Assembly (NCBI RefSeq): GCF_024345795.1 | Contig: NZ_JAGQBU010000002.1 | Location: 62,001 to 126,000 of the forward strand | DNA: 64,000 nt | Direction: 5' to 3' | Source: Synechococcus sp. J7-Johnson | GTDB lineage: Bacteria > Cyanobacteriota > Cyanobacteriia > PCC-6307 > Cyanobiaceae | The notes under the pieces: model-generated | The model's input: the letters and a program-made list of their open reading frames with translations, nothing else | What the model was told of the DNA's origin: nothing | Database searches by the model: none | Translations under genes and position numbers: made by a program | In this document: piece by piece, positions 57,962 to 64,000 of the stretch | Numbering within the stretch: position 1 is the stretch's first letter | How the letters are laid out: each line of letters opens with the position of its first letter

Positions 57962-59148
57962 TGGTGCGGCTGCTGATCAGCACCGGTGAGGTGTCGGGGG
58001 ATCTTCAGGGCGGTCTGCTGATCAAGGCCCTTCACGCCGAAGCCCAGCGACGGGATCTGGCCCTGCAGATCGATGCTCTCGGTGGAGAGCGCATGCGCCA
58101 GGCCGGCTCCCATCTCCTGGCCAACACCGCTCCGATGGGGGCGATCGGACTCTGGGAGGCTCTGCCCCTGGTGCTGCCCACCCTGCGGCTGCAGCGGCGG
58201 GTGGGTCGCTGGCTCTCCAGCTGCCCACCCGACGGGGTGGTGCTGATCGACTACATGGGGGCGAATGTGAGCCTGGGACGTCGTATTCGCCACCGCTTTC
58301 CTGCGGTGCCGATCACTTATTACATCGCTCCCCAGGAGTGGGCCTTCCGCCTGGGCGAGGGGGGAACCACTCGTCTGATCGGTTTCACCGACAGAATCCT
58401 GGCAATTTTTCCCGAGGAAGCCAGCTTCTATGCCTCCCGCGGTGCAAGGGTCACCTGGGTCGGCCATCCGTTGCTCGACACCCTCGGCTCCCCGCCCACC
58501 CCTGAACAGGCCCGCGGGGAGCTCGGACTTACCCCTGGCCAGCAGCTGCTGTTGCTGCTCCCAGCTTCCCGCCCCCAGGAGATGCGGTACATGATGCCGT
58601 CGCTTGTGGGAGCGGCGGCCGAGTTGCAGCGGCTGCGGCCAGGGCTGCGGGTGATGGTGCCGGCCGGGCTGGCCAGCTTCGAGGCTCCTCTGGCCGAACA
58701 ACTGGAGCGGGCAGGGGTGGATGCCACGGTGATTCCAGCCGATCGCGCCGATGCCCTCAAGCCGGTCCTCTGTGCTGCCGCCGATCTGGCCCTGACCAAA
58801 TCGGGAACAGCCAACCTGGAGCTGGCCCTGCGCGGCGTTCCCCAGGTGGTGGGCTACCGGCTCAGCCGGGTCACAGCCTTTGTGGCCCAACGGCTGCTGG
58901 GTTTCAACGTGCCCCACATCTCTCCGGTGAACCTTGTACTGGGGGAGCGTCTCGTGCCGGAACTGCTCCAGGACGACCTGACCGCGGAGGCGATCGTGGC
59001 CGCCGCGCTGCCCCTGCTGGACCCAAGCTCAGAGCGGACCCGGATGCTGGAGGGCTACGGCCGGCTGCGCAACCTGCTCGGGGAGCCGGGTGTGACCTGT
59101 CGAGCGGCCTGTGAGATCCTCGATCAGCTGACGGGATCCGAGACGTGA
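57961..59148 (+). CDS. lpxB: Lipid-A-disaccharide synthase
   Basis: Joins the two glucosamine units of the lipid A core. A 395-residue GT-B glycosyltransferase of family 19 with [44 protein letters not shown] and the donor-site [21 protein letters not shown]. Its stop overlaps msrA as GTGA. Confidence 0.96.
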   Translation: MVRLLISTGEVSGDLQGGLLIKALHAEAQRRDLALQIDALGGERMRQAGSHLLANTAPMGAIGLWEALPLVLPTLRLQRRVGRWLSSCPPDGVVLIDYMGANVSLGRRIRHRFPAVPITYYIAPQEWAFRLGEGGTTRLIGFTDRILAIFPEEASFYASRGARVTWVGHPLLDTLGSPPTPEQARGELGLTPGQQLLLLLPASRPQEMRYMMPSLVGAAAELQRLRPGLRVMVPAGLASFEAPLAEQLERAGVDATVIPADRADALKPVLCAAADLALTKSGTANLELALRGVPQVVGYRLSRVTAFVAQRLLGFNVPHISPVNLVLGERLVPELLQDDLTAEAIVAAALPLLDPSSERTRMLEGYGRLRNLLGEPGVTCRAACEILDQLTGSET

Positions 59149-59795
59149 AGCCATCGCTCAGACTGTCCATGGGGCTCCTTCCCTGGCTGCTGACGCTGCT
59201 GCTGCTGGTTCTCCCCGCCGCACCAGCGGTGGCTGCCGTCGAGGAGGCCGTGCTGGCCGGCGGTTGCTTCTGGTGCCTTGAGCACGATCTGGAATCCCTG
59301 CCTGGGGTTGTGGAGGCGGTCAGTGGCTTCAGCGGTGGCAGTGTCAGCAACCCCACCTATCGCCAGGTGACGGCTGGCGGCACCGGCCACATCGAGAGTG
59401 TGCGTGTCCGCTTCGATACGGCACGGATCAATCTGCCCACGCTCCTGCGCGCATATTGGCGGAACGTGGATCCCCTGGATGGCGGCGGTCAGTTCTGCGA
59501 CCGAGGCCCCAGCTACCGCCCCGTGATCTTCAGCAGCGGCACCGCCCAGCGGGATCAGGCCCGAACCAGCCTGGCCTCGGCCGCCCGGGAGCTGGGACTC
59601 AAGCCCAGCGCCATCAAGGTGGAGATCCGGGAGCTCACCCAGTTCTGGCCCGCCGAGCCGTATCACCAGAACTACGCCGATCGGAACAAGGTCCAGTACA
59701 GCTACTACCGCTGGTCCTGCGGCCGCGACAGGAGGCTTGATCAGGTCTGGGGCTCACGTGCTCGCGGATCGCTGCCGTGGCGTCCGAAAATCTGA
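59145..59795 (+). CDS. msrA: Exported peptide-methionine (S)-S-oxide reductase
   Basis: Reduces methionine-S-sulfoxide. A 216-residue protein with a signal peptide (about 1-30, ending AVAA), catalytic Cys41 in GGCFWCLE, and [18 protein letters not shown] and YHQNYADRN. The signal peptide places it in the periplasm or lumen. The GTG at 59145 overlaps lpxB, so it is translated with the lipid A genes. Confidence 0.94.
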   Translation: MKPSLRLSMGLLPWLLTLLLLVLPAAPAVAAVEEAVLAGGCFWCLEHDLESLPGVVEAVSGFSGGSVSNPTYRQVTAGGTGHIESVRVRFDTARINLPTLLRAYWRNVDPLDGGGQFCDRGPSYRPVIFSSGTAQRDQARTSLASAARELGLKPSAIKVEIRELTQFWPAEPYHQNYADRNKVQYSYYRWSCGRDRRLDQVWGSRARGSLPWRPKI

Positions 59796-59896
59796 AATCA
59801 GTGCCGGCTGGCTCAAAGAGGAACCACCCAACCCTTCCCAGATCCGAGCAGGCCGCTTACGGTAAATCCATACGGAGTCAAGGTTGCGTGCGTTGT

Positions 59897-60130
59897 ATGT
59901 ATCTGCTGACGATCCGGGATGGACTGGTGACTCGCCACATTGGGCCTTACACCAGTCCCAAGCAAGCGGTTGATGATCTGGATCGCCTGCTGGCCTCCTT
60001 TGGCGAGCGGGCCCGCTGGCAGATTCATGAACTGGAGGAACCAGGCAGCCTGCTGGAGAAGCCCATGGATCCGAGCGCTCGGGAGCCCCAGTCGTTGATG
60101 GGCTCGTCAGCGAGTCGGGTGGCTGCCTGA
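59897..60130 (+). CDS. Small conserved hypothetical protein
   Basis: A 77-residue protein (MYLLTIRDGLVTRHIGPYTSPKQAVDDLDRLL...) with a compact alpha/beta N-terminal half and a polar tail. The type occurs in picocyanobacteria; no function is known. ATG at 59897 chosen; a GTG nine bases earlier is possible. It follows msrA by 101 bp and is convergent with the next gene. Confidence 0.62.
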   Translation: MYLLTIRDGLVTRHIGPYTSPKQAVDDLDRLLASFGERARWQIHELEEPGSLLEKPMDPSAREPQSLMGSSASRVAA

Positions 60131-60136
60131 GCCTCC

Positions 60137-60406
60137 TCAGTTGGGGTGGCCAGCCCCCGCGCGGGGGCTGCGGGGGTAACCGCGCAGCAGGCCGCTTTCC
60201 ACCATCAGGCCCACACCTGCGGTCACGCAGATCAGGCCGAGGGTTCCGTACCAGAACCAGGGACCTGGTTCGGCCAGTTTCTGATTGAGCGCCGCCAGTT
60301 GCAGGGTGCGGCGGGTGATGGCCTCTCCCACCAAGCAGAGACCCAGCGGCAGGAGCAGGACCCCCAGCTGAGCGCGGATGTACCAGCGGATCTTCTGAGC
60401 AGCCAT
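60137..60406 (-). CDS. Small two-helix membrane protein
   Basis: An 89-residue protein with two transmembrane helices (about 11-28 and 48-66) linked by a helical stretch, and a basic tail. No family recognised. ATG at 60406 chosen for MAAQKIRW; a longer frame overlaps the pepA 3' region. It lies 32 bp after pepA on the same strand. Confidence 0.65.
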   Translation of the reverse strand: MAAQKIRWYIRAQLGVLLLPLGLCLVGEAITRRTLQLAALNQKLAEPGPWFWYGTLGLICVTAGVGLMVESGLLRGYPRSPRAGAGHPN

Positions 60407-60438
60407 GGCGTCGGGGTCCGGCGTCAGCGGTGCCAACC

Positions 60439-61914
60439 CTAAGCCGCACCCCCGCAGCTCACCCACTCCACCAGGGTGCGGACGCCGAAGCCTGTGGCAC
60501 CAGCTGGGTCCAGGCCCCGTCCCTTGTCGCTCCAGACCGTACCCGCGATGTCCAGGTGGGCCCAGGCCAGATCGGCAGGCACGAAATCCTGCAGAAACAG
60601 CGCGGCGGTGATGGCCCCGCCTGGGCGGGGCCCGGTGTTCTTCATGTCGGCGACCGGGCTCTTGAGCCCCTTTTTGTAGGAGGCTTGCAAGGGCATCCGC
60701 CAGAAGGCCTCCCCACTGCTGCGGCCCGCCTCAACCAGCGCTTCGGCCAGCTTGTCGCTGGCAGACCAGAGGCCGGCGATCTCCTCGCCCAGGGCGATCA
60801 CGCAGGCCCCGGTGAGTGTGGCCAGGTCCACCATGGCATCAGGTTCCAGCTTGGCTGCGTACACCAGGGCATCGGCGAGGGTGAGGCGGCCCTCCGCGTC
60901 GGTGTTATTGACCTCGATGGTTTTGCCGTTGGAGGCGGTGAGGATGTCGCCCGGGTGGATCGCCTCACCGCTGATCATGTTTTCGCAGGCGGCCACGATC
61001 ACGTGCACTTCCACGCCGGCTGGCCGCAGTTCGGCGATCGCCCGGGCTGCCCCAAGAACCGCGGCACTGCCTCCCATGTCGTACTTCATCATCTCGATCT
61101 GGGAGCCGCCGGTCTTGAGGTTGTAGCCGCCGGAATCGAAGGTGAGTCCCTTGCCGATCAACACCAGCCGGCGGTTGGCTTCGCCCTCCGGGTGGTAGGT
61201 CAGATGAATGAACTTGGGGGGCAGGCTGGATCCCTGGGCCACCCCGAGATAGGCGCCCATGCCGAGGGCCGCGCATTCGGAGCGCTCCAGCACCTTGAGC
61301 TCCAGGCCGAACTCCCCGGCGATGGTCGCGGCAGTGTCGGCGAGGCCCTGGGGGGTGACCACGTTCGGTGGGGCCGCCACCAGCTGCCGTGCCAGCTCCA
61401 CGCCCGCACAGGTGGCCGCGACCGCCTCCAGACCGGCGGCGGCCCCGTTGGCCAGGCCCAGCAGGTTGATGATCTCTGGGATGGGCTTGGAGTCAGCCTC
61501 ACTGCGGAAGCGCTGATCGACGTACAGGCTCAGGCGGACGGCCTCGGCCATGGCCCGCGCCGCTGAACGAGGGTCAAGCCCCTCGGCGGGCAGGGCCAGA
61601 CCCAGCGTGAGGCCAGGACCCGCAGCAGTGGCGATGGCGGCCGCACCGCTGCGCAGGGCGTCGAGATCGAAGCGGCCCGGTTCTCCCAGCCCCACCAGCA
61701 CCAGCCGCAGGGGAGTGGGCTGGAGCTGGGTGAGGGTGACGCACTCGCCTGGCTTGCCCTTGAAGCTCTGGCGCTCCAGTAGCGCCTGCAGTCCGGGGCC
61801 GAAGCGTGCTTCGAGGGCCACGAGGCGCTCGCCCGTCTCGCCCTGGAACAGGCCGACACCAAGGGTGTCACCGCTCCATTCGGCCAGCGGGGTGGAGGGA
61901 CAGCTGAACTCCAT
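60439..61914 (-). CDS. pepA: Leucyl aminopeptidase (M17)
   Basis: A 491-residue two-domain aminopeptidase. The C-terminal catalytic domain contains LIGKGLTFDSGGYNLK (metal Lys/Asp), YDMGGSAAVLGA, NTDAEGRLTLADALVYA and LATLTGACVIALG. All metal ligands are kept. PepA homologues can also bind DNA; no evidence here. Confidence 0.96.
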   Translation of the reverse strand: MEFSCPSTPLAEWSGDTLGVGLFQGETGERLVALEARFGPGLQALLERQSFKGKPGECVTLTQLQPTPLRLVLVGLGEPGRFDLDALRSGAAAIATAAGPGLTLGLALPAEGLDPRSAARAMAEAVRLSLYVDQRFRSEADSKPIPEIINLLGLANGAAAGLEAVAATCAGVELARQLVAAPPNVVTPQGLADTAATIAGEFGLELKVLERSECAALGMGAYLGVAQGSSLPPKFIHLTYHPEGEANRRLVLIGKGLTFDSGGYNLKTGGSQIEMMKYDMGGSAAVLGAARAIAELRPAGVEVHVIVAACENMISGEAIHPGDILTASNGKTIEVNNTDAEGRLTLADALVYAAKLEPDAMVDLATLTGACVIALGEEIAGLWSASDKLAEALVEAGRSSGEAFWRMPLQASYKKGLKSPVADMKNTGPRPGGAITAALFLQDFVPADLAWAHLDIAGTVWSDKGRGLDPAGATGFGVRTLVEWVSCGGAA

Positions 61915-61952
61915 GGGGGCCGGTCATCGGGCCGCGATCGTAGCGACGGCGC

Positions 61953-62576
61953 TCAGACCGGATCGCTGGTGAACGGGGTGCTCCAGCGCTGGCGGGTCTC
62001 CTTGTTGAACGGTGGCTGCCAGCGGCGGATCAGGGCCTGCTCCAGGGCCCGCCGTGGCCGCACACGGGGCGGCACGTCGCAGCAGAAACGGATGCTGCAG
62101 CGGGTCTCCAGGCCCGCCTGGCCCATGGCCTCGCCATAGGCCGCCAGGTAGCCCTTGCAGTCGTGCTCACCTTTCCAGCGCCGGTCGGCCTGGCCGGTCT
62201 CGCCCACGTAGAGCAGCAGTGGCGTGGCCAGCCGCGGCGGTCGGTCCATCACCAGGTAGAGGGCAGGGCCCAGCTGGGGCGGTTCTGGCCAGCGCCAGAA
62301 CTGCAGGTTCTGAGCCTGGAAGGCCAGGGGGTCGAAACGGCTGGCTCGCCCCTCGGGATCTTCGTCGCCGCTGGAGCCGGTGCTGGGGTCCACGCCAAAG
62401 AGACTGGCCTGCTGATGCTCGCTGGCGCTGCCCTCGAACAGCGGCCCCTGAAACACAGCCAGGCGCCGTTGCCACTCGAGCAGCTGGTCTCGCAGCAGGG
62501 GAGGCGCCGTTGGGGCCGGGCCGCCACCGCCGCCCCCCCCCCCCTGGAACAGCTCCTGCTGGCGTCCCCTGGTCAT
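61953..62576 (-). CDS. GIY-YIG nuclease family protein with N-terminal poly-Gly tract
   Basis: A 207-residue protein whose C-terminal half is a GIY-YIG domain: ALY at 105-107, YVG at 123-125, then an Arg/Lys-rich WKGEHDCKGYLAAY helix. The canonical first motif is altered (ALY), as in some family branches. Residues 12-19 are eight glycines encoded partly by an uninterrupted run of 12 G. ATG at 62576 lies 2 bp after the stop of the HhH gene, so the two are probably cotranscribed. The target is unknown. Confidence 0.75.
   Translation of the reverse strand: MTRGRQQELFQGGGGGGGGPAPTAPPLLRDQLLEWQRRLAVFQGPLFEGSASEHQQASLFGVDPSTGSSGDEDPEGRASRFDPLAFQAQNLQFWRWPEPPQLGPALYLVMDRPPRLATPLLLYVGETGQADRRWKGEHDCKGYLAAYGEAMGQAGLETRCSIRFCCDVPPRVRPRRALEQALIRRWQPPFNKETRQRWSTPFTSDPV
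62533..62544 (-). repeat. 12-base G homopolymer in the GIY-YIG gene
   Basis: An unbroken run of 12 Gs on the coding strand, beginning 33 nt after the ATG. The present length leaves the frame open. Confidence 0.9.
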
Positions 62577-62578
62577 GC

Positions 62579-63280
62579 TCAGCGGGAGGCCGGCGGCCTG
62601 GGCGGCCTGGGCAACTCGGGGCCGATGGGCCCTTGGCCGAAGCACACCCGCCCGATCAGGTCCTCCACCAGCTCGGCAGGGAGTTGCAAGCGCTGCTGGA
62701 GATCGGCCAGGTCGCGGAAGGGTGCCCGGCTGCGCTCCTGCAGCAGGCGCCGGCAGCGGGACTCCTCCAGGGCGAGCTGGGCCCCGAGCTGCTCGGCCCT
62801 GCAGCGGTTCAGATCGAGCGGTGCCGGGCGTGCCGCCGGCGGGTCGCCATACCAGCGGAATTCCAGCAACGGCGTCCAGCTGCGGATCAGCTCCCCATCG
62901 ACATGGAGCAGGTTCTGGAGATCCTCCGTCCCACTCAGCTGCACGCCACCGCTCTGCAGGCGCAGCAGCAGGTCCACGTGGCTGGGAGTGCAGCCCGGCA
63001 GGCGCAACCAGTCGGGGGCGGTGGCGCGGTTCACATCCAGACGCCAGCCCAGGGCCGCGGCCTGGCGCACCTCCTCAGCAGTGCGAAGGCGCAGACCGGG
63101 ATTCTGAGCAAGCTTGAGGGCCAGCAGGTCGCGCTCGACGCTGTCGTCGCCACGGCTTTCGGGCTCACGGCATTCCGGCTCACGGCCCTCGGCCCTCCGG
63201 CGCTCGGGGGCACGGCGAATCTGACCCGTGGCCTCTAGCAGGCTGCGGGCGAGGGGATCCAACCAGTGCCCCTTGGCCAT
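62579..63280 (-). CDS. ComEA-like helix-hairpin-helix protein
   Basis: A 233-residue protein with two HhH-type segments: LDVNRATAPDWLRLPGC (about 83-99) and LDLNRCRAEQLGAQL (about 157-171), each followed by further helices as in ComEA. It lacks the signal peptide or membrane anchor expected for a DNA-uptake receptor, so it may bind DNA in the cytoplasm. ATG at 63280 chosen. It precedes the GIY-YIG gene by 2 bp; a DNA-repair or recombination role is possible. Confidence 0.78.
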   Translation of the reverse strand: MAKGHWLDPLARSLLEATGQIRRAPERRRAEGREPECREPESRGDDSVERDLLALKLAQNPGLRLRTAEEVRQAAALGWRLDVNRATAPDWLRLPGCTPSHVDLLLRLQSGGVQLSGTEDLQNLLHVDGELIRSWTPLLEFRWYGDPPAARPAPLDLNRCRAEQLGAQLALEESRCRRLLQERSRAPFRDLADLQQRLQLPAELVEDLIGRVCFGQGPIGPELPRPPRPPASR

Positions 63281-63411
63281 GGCGCTGGGAAGGCTCCACA
63301 CAACTGGGGGGAAGTTAGCGGCTGTGGCCAGGCTGTTACGTCAATCCGTACTCGCCCCGGGCGCTGGAGGCCCTCAGAATCGTCGTCATCGCCTCATGCC
63401 TGGCACGCCCC

Positions 63412-63735
63412 ATGGCCTTCTTCGAATCCGAGATCGTTCAGGATGAAGCCAAGCGGCTGTTCACCGACTACCAGCAGATGACCCAGCTGGGGGGCGACTA
63501 CGGCAAGTTCGACCGTGAAGGCAAGAAGCTGTTCATCGACCAGATGGAGGATCTGATGGGCCGCTATCAGGTGTTCATGAAACGCTTCGAGCTCTCCGAG
63601 GATTTCCAGGCGAAGCTCACCGTGGAGCAGCTGCGCACCCAGCTGGGGCAGTTCGGCATGACGCCTGAGCAGATGTTCACTCAGATGCACCAGACCCTGG
63701 AGCGGATGAAGCGGGAACTGGAGGCCAGCGCCTGA
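63412..63735 (+). CDS. DUF1825 family protein
   Basis: A 107-residue all-helical protein ([69 protein letters not shown]). The family is restricted to cyanobacteria and algae and has no known function. It lies 47 bp before tyrS. Confidence 0.85.
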   Translation: MAFFESEIVQDEAKRLFTDYQQMTQLGGDYGKFDREGKKLFIDQMEDLMGRYQVFMKRFELSEDFQAKLTVEQLRTQLGQFGMTPEQMFTQMHQTLERMKRELEASA

Positions 63736-63782
63736 GCCTGGCCGGCGGCTTCCTACGATCCGCCCTGACGCATGGTGCACCG

Positions 63783-64000
63783 ATGGGGGAGGGTTTGCCG
63801 CCTTGGCTGGAGCGCGGACTGGCCGATCTCTTTCCCGCCGGATCGCCGGGGGATCCGGATCAATCCCTGGCTGCGCGGCTGAAGCAGGCCGCCAATGACG
63901 AGCGTCCCCTGCGCATCAAGCTCGGAATCGATCCCACCGGCACCGACATCCACCTCGGTCACTCGATCCTGTTCCGCAAGCTGCGCGCGTTCCAGGATGC
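63783..64000 (+). CDS. tyrS: Tyrosyl-tRNA synthetase (3' end outside window)
   Basis: The first 72 residues are visible: [17 protein letters not shown], then [42 protein letters not shown] contains the class I HIGH motif as HLGH, typical of cyanobacterial TyrRS (TyrZ-like). ATG at 63783. Truncated by the window end. Confidence 0.92.
   Translation, partial: MGEGLPPWLERGLADLFPAGSPGDPDQSLAARLKQAANDERPLRIKLGIDPTGTDIHLGHSILFRKLRAFQD

Overview
The window is a continuous, gene-dense piece of a cyanobacterial chromosome. The oxygenic phototroph markers are psbV, a plant-type [2Fe-2S] ferredoxin, the FTR variable chain, PSRP-3, a complete kaiABC cluster and an NblS/Hik33 sensor kinase. High GC, very short intergenic gaps, many ATGA/GTGA stop-start overlaps, small cyanobacteria-only proteins and the purD-purC-bamA-lpxC-fabZ-lpxA-lpxB block point to a picocyanobacterium of the Cyanobium/Synechococcus type. 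That placement is an inference from gene content. I see no insertion sequence, prophage or CRISPR array.

Layout. 1-4 kb: nadE (cut by the window edge), nadD, a DUF697-type GTPase and a CNNM/CBS membrane protein, translationally coupled on the minus strand. 4-7 kb: pepP, a HAD phosphatase and the PSRP-3 ribosomal protein. 6.8-14.7 kb: a signalling block. Its minus strand encodes a small membrane protein, a membrane FHA protein, a protein kinase with a zinc ribbon, a vWA protein, a PP2C phosphatase with one membrane anchor and an unrecognised membrane protein. Divergent from it is a class A penicillin-binding protein with an N-terminal FHA domain. 14.7-18.5 kb: a rhomboid-like protein lacking its catalytic residues, a short transaldolase, atpC and atpB. 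18.6-20.9 kb: groESL behind a CIRCE operator. 20.9-31.8 kb: msrB, secG, gpmI, pyrR, ftrV, an Hsp70 relative, rpoZ, small conserved proteins, an EVE protein, murD and tRNA-Val. 32-44 kb: an S4 RNA-binding protein, serA, prmA, petF, psbV, rnz, a SpoIID protein, nagB, a YebC protein, truB, a VUT/QueT transporter and a methyltransferase. 44-48 kb: rpmA, rplU, kaiA, kaiB, kaiC. 48-52 kb: nblS and purD. 51.5-59.8 kb: an exported unknown, purC, bamA and the lipid A genes, ending with an exported MsrA. 60-64 kb: pepA, a GIY-YIG protein, a ComEA-like HhH protein, a DUF1825 protein and the start of tyrS.

The most unusual unit is the 6.8-14.7 kb block. Kinase with C-terminal zinc ribbon, vWA and PP2C together resemble the 'TerY-phosphorylation triad' known from comparative genomics. 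Here the triad lies beside two phosphothreonine-binding FHA proteins, one of them fused to a peptidoglycan synthase. I infer a phosphorylation circuit acting on cell-wall synthesis. Other items worth checking are a hairpin covering the kaiC ribosome binding site, a 12-G tract early in a GIY-YIG gene, stacked inverted repeats ahead of petF and a pair of DnaA-box-like repeats in the only gene-free stretch longer than 300 bases.
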